From Bordetella genomosp. 11 (GTDB lineage Bacteria; Pseudomonadota; Gammaproteobacteria; Burkholderiales; Burkholderiaceae_B), in assembly GCF_002261215.1 (NCBI RefSeq), contig NZ_NEVS01000004.1:496001-560000 (forward strand): DNA of 64,000 nucleotides, given 5' to 3'. This document shows positions 54,271 through 62,942 of the stretch, in pieces. A program made the position numbers and the translations under genes. The first letter of the stretch is position 1; the number at the start of each line of letters is the position of its first letter. Below the pieces are notes generated by a model, which saw only the letters and a list, made by a program, of their open reading frames with translations, ran no database searches and was not told the DNA's origin.

Positions 54271-55428
54271 ATGTTTACGTTTGCCTTCCGTCGTCCCGTC
54301 GTTCTCGCCGCCTGCGTCGCGGCCGTGCTCAGCCTGGGCGCGTGCTCGCTGTTCTCCAAGGACGACACCCGCTACGATCCGACGCCTCTCACCGATTACA
54401 AGCCCGGCATGTCCGTGCGCCAGGCCTGGTCGGTGTCCGTGGGCAGCGGGGGCGGCTACGGCTTCTATCCGACCGTGGTCGGCGAAGCCGTCTATGCCGC
54501 GGCGCCCAACGGCACGGTCGGCAAGTACGACCTGCTCAGCGGGCGTGCCCTCTGGCGCGCCGATGCCAAGACCGACCTGACCGCCGGCGCGGGCAGCGAC
54601 GGCACGACGACCGTCGTGACGTCCCGTGCGGGCGATGTCATCGCCTTCGACGATACCGGCAAGCAGAAATGGAAAGTGCGCGCCACCAGCGAAGTGGACG
54701 AGCCGCCCCTGGTCAACAGCGGGCTGGTCGTGGTGCGCAGCGGCGACTATCGCATCAGCGCCTACGACGCCCGCAACGGCGAGCGGATGTGGAGCGTGCA
54801 GCGGCCCGGCCCGGCCCTGGCGCTGCGCACGAGCACCCAGATGATCATGGCGCAAGGCCTGGTGATCGCCGGCCTGGCGGGCGGCAAGATGATGGCCATC
54901 AGCGCCGATAGCGGCAACGTCCAGTGGGAAGGCACCGTGGCCACGCCCAAGGGCGGCAGCGATCTCGAGCGCCTGAACGACGTGGTGGGCGCGCCCCGCC
55001 TGATCGGCCCCCTGATGTGCGCGGTCGCCTACCAGGGCCGCATTGCCTGCTTCGACGTCTCGCAGGGCGGACGCACCGTCTGGGCCAAGGAGTTTTCCGG
55101 CGCCGTCGGCCTGGGTGCGGACGAGAGCGCTGTCTATGCGCCCGACTCGCACAGCATCGTCCACGCTTACAGCCTGCAGGACGGTACCGAGCTCTGGAAG
55201 CAGAGCGGCCTGCGCAATCGGCACCTGACCGCGCCCGTGTCCATCGGGCCGGCGATCGCCCTTGGCGATTATGATGGCTATGTGCATTTCCTCTCGCGCT
55301 CGGACGGCCATTTGCTCGCCCGGCTGTCCGTGGGCGGCGGCGCCGTACTTTCGCCCTTGCAGACTACATCCCAAGGTGTGCTGGTCCAGACCGGAAACGG
55401 TAACCTGGTCATGATCGGCGCCAACTGA
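54271..55428 (+). CDS. bamB: Outer-membrane assembly lipoprotein BamB
   Basis: A 385-residue lipoprotein: lipobox LGAC (C25), then an eight-bladed PQQ-type beta-propeller with repeated G-x-x-YAxDxxxGxxxW-like strands (for example [20 protein letters not shown] and [15 protein letters not shown]). BamB is part of the BamABCDE machine that inserts beta-barrel proteins. It starts four bases after yfgM. Confidence 0.94.
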   Translation: MFTFAFRRPVVLAACVAAVLSLGACSLFSKDDTRYDPTPLTDYKPGMSVRQAWSVSVGSGGGYGFYPTVVGEAVYAAAPNGTVGKYDLLSGRALWRADAKTDLTAGAGSDGTTTVVTSRAGDVIAFDDTGKQKWKVRATSEVDEPPLVNSGLVVVRSGDYRISAYDARNGERMWSVQRPGPALALRTSTQMIMAQGLVIAGLAGGKMMAISADSGNVQWEGTVATPKGGSDLERLNDVVGAPRLIGPLMCAVAYQGRIACFDVSQGGRTVWAKEFSGAVGLGADESAVYAPDSHSIVHAYSLQDGTELWKQSGLRNRHLTAPVSIGPAIALGDYDGYVHFLSRSDGHLLARLSVGGGAVLSPLQTTSQGVLVQTGNGNLVMIGAN

Positions 55429-55448
55429 ACCCAAACAGCTTTCCATCC

Positions 55449-56852
55449 GTGTCCTTCAAGCCTGTCGTCGCTCTGGTCGGTCGTCCCAATGTCGGGAAGT
55501 CCACCCTTTTCAATCGCCTGACGCGTTCGCGCGCCGCCCTGGTCGCCGACTATTCGGGACTGACGCGCGATCGCCACTACGGCGAGGGCAGGGTGGGGGA
55601 CTATCCCTTCATCGTCATCGACACGGGCGGGTTCGAGCCGGTCGCCAAGGATGGCATCCTGCGCGAGATGGCACGCCAGACCCGCCAGGCGATCGCCGAA
55701 GCCGACGTGGTCATTTTCCTTGTCGACGGCCGCGCGGGCGTCAACGGGCACGATCACGAGATTGCCGAACTGCTGCGCCGCTCCGGACAGCGGCGCATCC
55801 TGCTCGCGGTCAACAAGGCCGAAGGCATGGGCATGGCGGCCACGACCGACTTCCATGAGCTGGGCCTGGGCCAGCCGTGGCCGATTTCCGCGGCGCACGG
55901 CGATGGCATCGTGGACCTCATCGAACACGCCCTCGAGGGCCTCGTAGAGCCCGAACCGGAGCCGTCCGAGGACGAGCAGGCGGACATCGCCGATGGCGAA
56001 GACACGCCGCTGCCGGAGGGCCAGTTCAGCGCGCCCGCGGCCGATCACCGTATCAAACTGGCCATCGTCGGCCGCCCCAATGTCGGCAAGTCCACGCTTA
56101 TCAACACGCTGCTAGGCGAGGAACGCGTCATTGCCTTCGATATGCCGGGCACGACGCGCGACGCCATCGAAATCGACTTCGACCGCGACGGCAAGCGCTA
56201 CACGCTGATCGACACGGCGGGACTGCGCAAGCGCGGCAAGGTATTCGAGGCTGTCGAGAAGTTTTCGGTCATCAAGACCCTGCAGGCCATCGAGGCCAGC
56301 AACGTAGTGCTGCTGATGCTGGACGCGCAGACCGAGATTTCCGAACAGGACGCCCATATCGCGGGCTTCGTGCTGGAAACCGGGCGCGCGGTGGTGGTGG
56401 CCATCAATAAATGGGACGGCCTGGATGCCGAGCAGCGCGAGCGCATCCAGCGCGAGTTCGAACGCAAGCTGCGTTTCTTGTCCTTTGCGCGCATGCATAC
56501 CATCTCGGCCCTGAAGGGCGCGGGTGTGAAGGCGCTGCTGAAGTCCGTCAATGCCGCCCATGCGGCGGCGTTCGCCAAGCTGTCCACCCCCAAGCTCACG
56601 CGCGAACTGCAGGCCGCCGTGGAGCAACAGCCGCCGCCTCGCAAGGGTATTTTCCGGCCCAAGATGCGCTACGCCCACCAGGGTGGCCAGAACCCGCCTT
56701 TGGTCGTCATCCACGGCAATGCGCTGGACGCCATTCCGGATGCCTACCGGCGTTACCTGGAAACGCGCTTCCGCAATGCCTTCGATCTGGCCGGCACGCC
56801 GCTGCGCATCGAATTCAAGTCTTCGCGCAATCCCTACGTGCAGGATAAATAG
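55449..56852 (+). CDS. der: Ribosome-associated GTPase Der (EngA)
   Basis: A 467-residue protein with two tandem G domains, each with a P-loop: [14 protein letters not shown] near residue 12 and [14 protein letters not shown] near 209. NKAEG and NKWDG serve as G4 motifs, and the C-terminal KH-like domain holds FVFSNNP-family sequence in altered form ([15 protein letters not shown]). An acidic linker ([19 protein letters not shown]) joins the G domains. Der is needed for 50S assembly. The start is GTG. Confidence 0.96.
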   Translation: MSFKPVVALVGRPNVGKSTLFNRLTRSRAALVADYSGLTRDRHYGEGRVGDYPFIVIDTGGFEPVAKDGILREMARQTRQAIAEADVVIFLVDGRAGVNGHDHEIAELLRRSGQRRILLAVNKAEGMGMAATTDFHELGLGQPWPISAAHGDGIVDLIEHALEGLVEPEPEPSEDEQADIADGEDTPLPEGQFSAPAADHRIKLAIVGRPNVGKSTLINTLLGEERVIAFDMPGTTRDAIEIDFDRDGKRYTLIDTAGLRKRGKVFEAVEKFSVIKTLQAIEASNVVLLMLDAQTEISEQDAHIAGFVLETGRAVVVAINKWDGLDAEQRERIQREFERKLRFLSFARMHTISALKGAGVKALLKSVNAAHAAAFAKLSTPKLTRELQAAVEQQPPPRKGIFRPKMRYAHQGGQNPPLVVIHGNALDAIPDAYRRYLETRFRNAFDLAGTPLRIEFKSSRNPYVQDK

Positions 56853-56868
56853 CAGCCAAGGATCCGCC

Positions 56869-57939
56869 ATGAGCCGTTACTGGAGCCCCGTCGTCGCCGG
56901 GCTCAGCCCCTATGTTCCGGGCGAACAGCCCAAGCTCGCGAACCTCGTCAAGCTCAACACCAACGAGAATCCCTTCGGTCCGTCGCCCAAGGTGCTGGAC
57001 GCCTTGCGCGCGGCCTGCGACGAGCGGCTGCGGCTTTATCCCGATCCCGGCTCGGATCGCCTGCGCAAGGCAATCGCTACCCATTACGGCGTGTCGTTGC
57101 CCCAGGTCTTCGTCGGCAACGGTTCGGACGAAGTGCTGGCCATTGCGTTCCAGGCCCTGTTGAACCACGACGCGCCGCTGCGCTTCCCGGACATCACCTA
57201 CAGTTTTTATCCGGTGTATTGCGGCTTGTATGGCGTTCGCCACCAGGTCGTTCCGCTTGCCGAGGACTTCAGCATCGATGTGCGGGACTACCTACCCGCC
57301 GCGGGGCAGCCGGCGGGGCCGATCCTTTTTCCGAATCCGAATGCGCCGACCGGGCGTGCCCTGCCGCTTGCCGACATCGAACGCATTGTGGCCGGCAATC
57401 CCGATGCGGTTGTCGTGGTCGACGAGGCCTACGTGGACTTTGGCGCGGAATCCGCGGTGCCGCTGACCAATCGCTACGACAATGTGCTGGTGGTGCAAAC
57501 CCTGTCCAAGTCGCGTTCCCTGGCGGGCCTGCGCGTGGGCTTCGCCATCGGCAGCCCGGCCCTGATCGAAGGGTTGGAGCGCGTCAAGAACAGCTTCAAT
57601 TCCTATCCCATCGACCGACTGGCGGAAGTCGGTGCCACGGCCGCGATCGAAGATACCGAGTACTTCGAGTTCACCCGTTCGGCTGTCATCCATACGCGGG
57701 AGGCCCTGGCGGCGTCGCTGCGCGAGCTGGGCTTCGATGTCATCCCTTCGGCCGCCAATTTCGTGCTCGCCAGCCATCCCGCCCGGGACGCCGCGGCGCT
57801 GGCTGCTGCACTGCGGGAAAAGGGCATCATCGTGCGTCACTTCAGCCATCCGCGCATCGTCCGGTACTTGCGGATTTCGATTGGAACGACCCAGGAATGC
57901 GACGCCTTGGTGCACGCTTTGCGCACGATTCTGGTGTGA
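56869..57939 (+). CDS. hisC: Histidinol-phosphate aminotransferase
   Basis: A 356-residue class I/II PLP aminotransferase acting late in histidine synthesis. It shows [34 protein letters not shown] and the PLP lysine in [14 protein letters not shown] (K214). It stands alone between der and hfq, away from any his operon, so this copy could be a HisC paralogue. AAGGA precedes the ATG at 56869; the frame is open further upstream over der. Confidence 0.93.
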   Translation: MSRYWSPVVAGLSPYVPGEQPKLANLVKLNTNENPFGPSPKVLDALRAACDERLRLYPDPGSDRLRKAIATHYGVSLPQVFVGNGSDEVLAIAFQALLNHDAPLRFPDITYSFYPVYCGLYGVRHQVVPLAEDFSIDVRDYLPAAGQPAGPILFPNPNAPTGRALPLADIERIVAGNPDAVVVVDEAYVDFGAESAVPLTNRYDNVLVVQTLSKSRSLAGLRVGFAIGSPALIEGLERVKNSFNSYPIDRLAEVGATAAIEDTEYFEFTRSAVIHTREALAASLRELGFDVIPSAANFVLASHPARDAAALAAALREKGIIVRHFSHPRIVRYLRISIGTTQECDALVHALRTILV

Positions 57940-58064
57940 ACTTTTAGTGTTATGTTGCGTCACATCATTCAGTGGCATCGCCCGGGAAAACCCTGTAGAG
58001 TAGCTAATTCGGCGTCTGCCACTATCAAAACAACACCCCAAAACAACACAATGGAGCCTGGCCA

Positions 58065-58301
58065 ATGAGCAATAAAGGGCAAACTCTGCAAGATCCGTTC
58101 TTGAACACGCTGCGTAAGGATCACGTACCCGTGTCCATTTATCTCGTCAACGGCATCAAGCTTCAGGGGCAGATCGAATCCTTCGATCAATACGTCGTGC
58201 TGCTGCGCAATACCGTGACCCAGATGGTCTACAAGCATGCGATCTCGACTGTCGTTCCGGCCCGCGCGGTCAATTTCCAGGTGGAAATCCCTTCTGAATA
58301 A
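58065..58301 (+). CDS. hfq: RNA chaperone Hfq
   Basis: A 78-residue Sm-like protein that pairs small RNAs with mRNAs. It starts [25 protein letters not shown] with the Sm1 motif and ends with the Sm2 [12 protein letters not shown]. The C-terminal tail is very short compared with the 102-residue E. coli protein, as in other betaproteobacteria. A terminator-like hairpin separates it from hflX. Confidence 0.97.
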   Translation: MSNKGQTLQDPFLNTLRKDHVPVSIYLVNGIKLQGQIESFDQYVVLLRNTVTQMVYKHAISTVVPARAVNFQVEIPSE

Positions 58302-58396
58302 ACGTTCGACCGACCGTCGCGCCGGCTCCACCAGCTGCTGCGCGCACGGTCTTTTACGCGGCCCTGCGCCGCTCGATGGCCGCCTTGCTTTTCGTG

Positions 58397-58429
58397 CCCG
58401 CCGCACTCATCGTGTCGGCGGGCATTTTC
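58397..58429 (+). terminator. Terminator-like hairpin between hfq and hflX
   Basis: GCCCGCCGCAC (58397-58407) pairs with GTG-T-CGGCGGGC (58413-58424, one bulged T) around a 5-base loop and is followed by ATTTTC. It may partly end hfq transcripts; some read-through into hflX is likely. Confidence 0.6.
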
Positions 58430-58547
58430 ACTGTGCGCGTGTAGTTCATGCCGCCGTTTCACGCATCGCGTGCGCGATGACACCCGTGCTTTTCCAGATT
58501 CCCTTTTTTCGTGCCGTTCGTATCGCCCGCGCCGGCCAGGAGGCTGC

Positions 58548-59654
58548 ATGCGTGCGTTGATCATCAGTGTCGACCTCGGCAATCCCGATTTCGAAGCCCA
58601 TGCCCAGGAGTTCGCCATGCTGGCGCGCGGTGCGGGCGCGGAGATCGTCGATACCGTGCTGGCACGCCGGGACCGGCCGGACGCCAAGTACTTCATCGGT
58701 TCAGGCAAGGTCCAGGAAGCCGTCCTGGTCGCTCGCGCCCATGACGCCGACGTTGTCCTGTTCGACCAGCCTCTGTCGCCGGCCCAGCAGCGCAACCTGG
58801 AACGCGAATTCAACCTGCGCGTGGTCGATCGCGTTGCCTTGATCCTGGATATTTTCGCGCTGCGGGCCAAAAGCCATGAAGGCAAGCTGCAGGTCGAGCT
58901 GGCGCAGTTGCAGCACCTGACCACGCGGTTGACACGCCTGTGGAGTCACCTCGAACGCCAACGCGGCGGCATCGGCATGCGAGGCCCGGGTGAATCCCAG
59001 CTGGAAATGGATCGCCGCATGATCGGCGCCCGGGTCAAGGTGCTGCGCGAACGCCTGGACAAGGTCGAGCGCCAGCGTGTCACCCAGCGCCGTTCGCGGG
59101 CGCGGGGCGGGGCGTTGTCGGTTTCCCTGGTCGGCTACACGAACGCGGGAAAATCCAGCCTATTCAACGCCATGACCCGCGCCGGGGCGTATGCGGCGGA
59201 CCAGCTCTTCGCCACCCTGGACACGACCACGCGCCGCATCTGGATCGAAGGCGCCGGCTCCATCGTCCTGTCCGATACGGTCGGTTTTATCCGCGACCTG
59301 CCGCCCACGCTGATCGCCGCCTTCCGGGCGACGCTCGAAGAAACCGTGCACGCCGATCTCCTGCTGCATGTCGTGGATGCCGCCAGCCCCCAGCGGGACG
59401 AACAGATCCACGAAGTCCAGAAAGTCCTTACCGAAATCGGCGCGGGCGATATCCCGGTCATCATGGTCCATAACAAGATCGATCTGCTGGGGTTGCCCCC
59501 CCGGGTCGAAGAGAACGCCCATGGTACGATTGCGCGGGTGTTTGTCAGCGCCGCCGAGCGCGCCGGTCTGGATGCGTTGCGCGCGGCAATTGCACAGGCT
59601 GGTCAGATTGCGGGAAATAATGCGTCCAATATCCAAACTGTTCAATCTGAATGA
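58548..59654 (+). CDS. hflX: Ribosome-rescue GTPase HflX
   Basis: A 368-residue GTPase. The N-terminal HflX domain (KYFIGSGKVQE, LFDQPLSPAQQRNLE) and GMRGPGESQLEMDRR precede the G domain (P-loop GYTNAGKSSLF, SDTVGFIRDLP, NKIDLLG). HflX splits stalled 70S ribosomes after heat stress. CCAGGAGG lies before the ATG at 58548. Its 3' end overlaps hflK by 35 bases in another frame. Confidence 0.95.
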   Translation: MRALIISVDLGNPDFEAHAQEFAMLARGAGAEIVDTVLARRDRPDAKYFIGSGKVQEAVLVARAHDADVVLFDQPLSPAQQRNLEREFNLRVVDRVALILDIFALRAKSHEGKLQVELAQLQHLTTRLTRLWSHLERQRGGIGMRGPGESQLEMDRRMIGARVKVLRERLDKVERQRVTQRRSRARGGALSVSLVGYTNAGKSSLFNAMTRAGAYAADQLFATLDTTTRRIWIEGAGSIVLSDTVGFIRDLPPTLIAAFRATLEETVHADLLLHVVDAASPQRDEQIHEVQKVLTEIGAGDIPVIMVHNKIDLLGLPPRVEENAHGTIARVFVSAAERAGLDALRAAIAQAGQIAGNNASNIQTVQSE

Positions 59655-60915
59655 CCCAGGCTGGGGCCGAGGTGGCCAGAATGGCTCCGAACCGCCCCGT
59701 CGTCCGCAAGGCAGTGGGGATGGTCCCCCCGACCTGGACGAAGTCTGGCGCGATTTCAACAATCGCATTGCCGCCCTGTTCGGCCGCAAGGGCAACCAGG
59801 GCGGCCGCCCCGGCGGTCCTGGCGGTGGCGGCGGCAACGGGCCGCGGAACGCGCGTATCGGCGCCGGCCTGATCGTCGTCGTCCTGGTGGCGCTGTGGCT
59901 GGCCAGCGGTTTCTATATCGTCCAGGAAGGCCAGGTGGCGGTCGTCACCCAGTTCGGCAAGTACTACAAGACCGCCCAGGCCGGTTTCCAATGGCGAATG
60001 CCGTATCCCATCCAGAACCAGGAAATCGTCAATATTTCCCAGCTGCGGACTTTCGAAGTCGGTTTCCGCGGCAGTTCGCGCAATAAGGTGCTGCCCGAAG
60101 CACTCATGCTGACCACGGACGAAAACATCGTCGATATGCAGTTCGTGGTGCAGTACCGCCTGCGCGCCGACGGCGCGCCCGATTACCTTTTCCGCACTCG
60201 CGATCCGGACGAATCCGTCCGCCAGGCCGCGGAAACGGCCATGCGCGAGATCGTGGGCAAGCAGCCCATGGATTACGTCCTTTACGAAGGCCGAACCAAC
60301 GTCGCGACGCAGGTGCAGGCGCTCATGCAGCAGATCCTGGACCGCTACGACACCGGTATCCAGGTCAGCACTGTGGCGATCCAGAACGTGCAACCGCCTG
60401 AACAGGTGCAGGCCGCGTTCGACGACGCCGTCAAGGCGGGGCAGGACCGCGAACGCCAGATCAACGAAGGCGAGGCCTATGCCAACCAGGTCGTGCCGCT
60501 GGCCGCCGGGCAGGCATCGCGCATGATCCAGGAAGCCGAAGGCTACAAGGCCAAGGTCATCGGCGATGCGACGGGTAATACCTCGCGCTTCAACAGCATC
60601 GTCAGCGAATACCGCAAATCGCCTGCCGTCATGCGCGAGCGCATGTACCTGGAAACCATGGAGGAAATCTTCTCCCGCGCCAGCAAGGTCATGATCGATA
60701 CCCGGGGCGGCAATAATGTCGTCTACCTCCCCATCGACAAGATCATCCAGCAGGCCGCGCAGGAGGCCGGCAAGCAGTCGCCCGCGTCCGGCTCCCTGAG
60801 CCTGCCCGGCGCCAGCCAGCCGACCATCCCGCCAACTCCACGTCCCGTCCCTGGGCAAACATCCGGCAACCCCGGCAGCGGCAACACGCTGTCCCGCGAT
60901 CGCCTGTCGCGCTAA
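59620..60915 (+). CDS. hflK: FtsH protease regulator HflK
   Basis: A 431-residue SPFH/band-7 membrane protein. A Gly/Pro-rich cytoplasmic N-terminus (about 1-76) leads to one membrane helix (IGAGLIVVVLVALWLASGFYI). The band-7 domain follows (FGKYYKTAQAGFQWRMPYP), then a coiled-coil and a Pro/Ser-rich tail. HflK and HflC form a cage around FtsH. The start MRPISKLFNLNDPGWG at 59620 is the family start and lies inside the end of hflX. Confidence 0.94.
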   Translation: MRPISKLFNLNDPGWGRGGQNGSEPPRRPQGSGDGPPDLDEVWRDFNNRIAALFGRKGNQGGRPGGPGGGGGNGPRNARIGAGLIVVVLVALWLASGFYIVQEGQVAVVTQFGKYYKTAQAGFQWRMPYPIQNQEIVNISQLRTFEVGFRGSSRNKVLPEALMLTTDENIVDMQFVVQYRLRADGAPDYLFRTRDPDESVRQAAETAMREIVGKQPMDYVLYEGRTNVATQVQALMQQILDRYDTGIQVSTVAIQNVQPPEQVQAAFDDAVKAGQDRERQINEGEAYANQVVPLAAGQASRMIQEAEGYKAKVIGDATGNTSRFNSIVSEYRKSPAVMRERMYLETMEEIFSRASKVMIDTRGGNNVVYLPIDKIIQQAAQEAGKQSPASGSLSLPGASQPTIPPTPRPVPGQTSGNPGSGNTLSRDRLSR

Positions 60916-60932
60916 CCGGAGGAGCCCTGAAC

Positions 60933-61880
60933 ATGCAACGTCTACTGCCCATACTGGTTGGCCTGCTTATCGTGCTGGCCGCGCTTTCATCCTGCGTTTT
61001 CATCGTCCGCGAACGCGACTATGCACTGGTGTTCTCGCTGGGCGAGGTCCGCAAGGTCATCAGCGAGCCCGGCCTTTATTTCAAGGCGCCGCCGCCGTTC
61101 CAGAACGTCGTCACGCTGGACAAGCGCATCCTGACCATCGAGTCGACCGACGCCGAACGTATCCAGACGGCGGAAAAGAAAAACCTGCTGATCGACTCGT
61201 ACGTGAAGTGGCGCATCGCCGATCCGCGCCTGTACTACATCACCTTCGGCGGCAACGAACGTGCTGCCCAGGAACGCCTGCAGGCACAGATCCGCGATGC
61301 CCTGAACGCGGCCGTCAACGTCCGTACGGTCAAGGACGTGGTCTCGGCCGAACGTGAAAAGGTCATGGCGGAAATCCTCTCCAACGTCGCCAAGCGGGCT
61401 TCCCCTCTGGGTGTGCAGATCGTCGACGTCCGGCTGCGCCGGATCGAATTCGCGCCGGAGATCTCCGAGTCCGTCTATCGCCGCATGGAAGCCGAACGCA
61501 AGCGCGTGGCCAACGAGCTGCGTTCGATCGGCGCGGCCGAAGGTGAAAAGATCCGCGCGGAAGCCGACCGGCGCCGCGAGGAAATCCTGGCCGATGCCTA
61601 TGCGAAATCGCAGGCCATCATGGGCGAGGGCGACGCCAGGGCCAGCAGCATCTATGCCGATTCGTATGGCAAGGATCCGGTCTTCTACACCTTCTACAAG
61701 AGCCTGGAAGCCTACCGCTCGTCGTTCTCGAAGCTGGGCGACCTGCTGGTGGTGGATCCCAGTTCGGAGTTCTTCCAGTTCTTCAAGTCCTCGGTAGGGG
61801 TGCCCGGCGCGCCCAGCGGCACCCTGGGCGGTATCCCGGGCAGCACCACGCCGGGGACCCTGCCGGACGCCAAAAAGTAG
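60933..61880 (+). CDS. hflC: FtsH protease regulator HflC
   Basis: A 315-residue SPFH/band-7 protein with an N-terminal membrane helix (LLPILVGLLIVLAALSSCVFI), the band-7 domain (YALVFSLGEVRKVISEPGLYFKAP cut here to its start, YALVFSLGE) and the helical segment AERKRVANELRSIGAAEGEKI. A Gly/Pro-rich tail ends the protein. It partners HflK from the preceding gene, 17 bp away. A group II intron begins 63 bases after its stop codon. Confidence 0.95.
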   Translation: MQRLLPILVGLLIVLAALSSCVFIVRERDYALVFSLGEVRKVISEPGLYFKAPPPFQNVVTLDKRILTIESTDAERIQTAEKKNLLIDSYVKWRIADPRLYYITFGGNERAAQERLQAQIRDALNAAVNVRTVKDVVSAEREKVMAEILSNVAKRASPLGVQIVDVRLRRIEFAPEISESVYRRMEAERKRVANELRSIGAAEGEKIRAEADRRREEILADAYAKSQAIMGEGDARASSIYADSYGKDPVFYTFYKSLEAYRSSFSKLGDLLVVDPSSEFFQFFKSSVGVPGAPSGTLGGIPGSTTPGTLPDAKK

Positions 61881-61904
61881 GGGATAGCGGGGTGGCGGCA
61901 CGGG

Positions 61905-61933
61905 CTGGCGGGATCGCCCGAACCATGTACAAT
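61905..61933 (+). promoter_or_regulatory. Promoter-like sequence just upstream of the group II intron
   Basis: TACAAT (61928-61933) is a good -10; CTGGCG (61905-61910), exactly 17 bases ahead, is a poor -35 (3 of 6). The intron starts 11 bases after the -10. If real, this promoter originally served the gene that followed hflC and now reads into the intron. Confidence 0.35.
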
Positions 61934-61943
61934 ACCCCGTAAG
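61930..61943 (+). other. Intron-binding sites in the 5' exon (IBS)
   Basis: CGTAAG (61938-61943), directly before the intron, is complementary to CTTACG at 62522-62527. CAATACC (61930-61936) is complementary to GGTATTG at 62594-62600. Both partners lie in hairpin loops of the intron RNA, so these 14 bases look like the IBS1 and IBS2 sites used for splicing and retrohoming. Confidence 0.65.
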
Positions 61944-62513
61944 GTGCGACACGAATCGCTCGTGTCCCAGGTTGATGCCCTGGTAAATCAGCATCGCCCT
62001 TGGAGGTCGTCGGGCCTCTTTAAATAAATCGGCACCTTTTGCAGCCCTTGTGGCTGCCCTAGAGAGACGCAGCGTAAGCTGCTGAGTAGTAAAGAAACAG
62101 GGCTCGGCTCCAAAGTAGTATCGGCCCTGGGTGAAAGACACACGGAAACCTCGGTTTCCCATGCTTTTCACTATGGAGTTTTCTCATCACAACGAGCGAA
62201 ATGCTCTCGATTGCCTTGTCACACGCACTTTCGTGGTGTCGCTGTGACCCGTCATACGACTGACGGTAGCCTACAGTGGCGGGCAGGATCGGTAACGGCC
62301 CTGTCTGAAGCCCACTCGACAATGTACTCCTGTGTACTCCAACAGTATCCACTGCCGTGAGGCTGGGGATGGATTCTGCCAGCAGCCAGGGCGGATGAGA
62401 GGCTAGGCTAGTCCCGCATGGGCAACGGAATGTGAACCATCGTCTGAACCCCCGTGATTATTGAACGGCCAAAGCTGCTTTTGGGCCGTAGCCAAAAGGC
62501 ATCGTAGCTGGTT

Positions 62514-62534
62514 GGCCGCGTCTTACGTGCGGTC
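62514..62534 (+). other. Intron hairpin with exon-binding loop pairing to CGTAAG
   Basis: GGCCGC (62514-62519) pairs with GCGGTC (62529-62534, one G-U) and presents a 9-base loop containing CTTACG. This loop is exactly complementary to the last six exon bases before the intron. Confidence 0.55.
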
Positions 62535-62582
62535 ACGTCGTCATCCAAAGCTACCGGGGGAGAGATGGGTCCTAAACGGGCA

Positions 62583-62609
62583 GGCGCAACGCTGGTATTG
62601 GGTTGCGCC
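62583..62609 (+). other. Intron hairpin with 11-base exon-binding loop pairing to CAATACC
   Basis: GGCGCAAC (62583-62590) and GTTGCGCC (62602-62609) form a perfect 8-bp stem with an 11-base loop that contains GGTATTG. It is complementary to seven exon bases at 61930-61936. An 11-base loop is the usual size for an exon-binding site in domain I. Confidence 0.6.
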
Positions 62610-62942
62610 GGTAATCGAGGGAACGTGGTAAACCCCACTCGCCGCCCCAATCGCTCAGGCGACGAAGGCAGGAAAGCCGCAAGGCAATCTGTTGGCGGAG
62701 GGGGTAGAGGATCGTGGAGAAAGCGAAGGCCCGCCTGTAATGGGCGGGATAGGGGTTCGAACTTTGCCCCGGCCGAAAGGCAGCAGACTTCCACGTGGTG
62801 CAACCGTCGCTGACGGCTGTATCAGTCCAGGTAGCGAGCCATGGTTTTTCATGTCTCGTGTTTTTCTACAGGCCCGAAGGGACTCACCATCCCTTCGGGG
62901 AGCCGTGCGTCCTCTTAGGGTCTTACTACCCCGAGGTTCAGC

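Noticed and set aside
61881..62942. A protein-coding gene or a second nested intron (twintron) between hflC and the reverse transcriptase
   Set aside because: Open frames here are short and lack similarity to known proteins. Only one GTGCGAC start with matching exon-pairing loops is seen, so a single long intron RNA explains the region.
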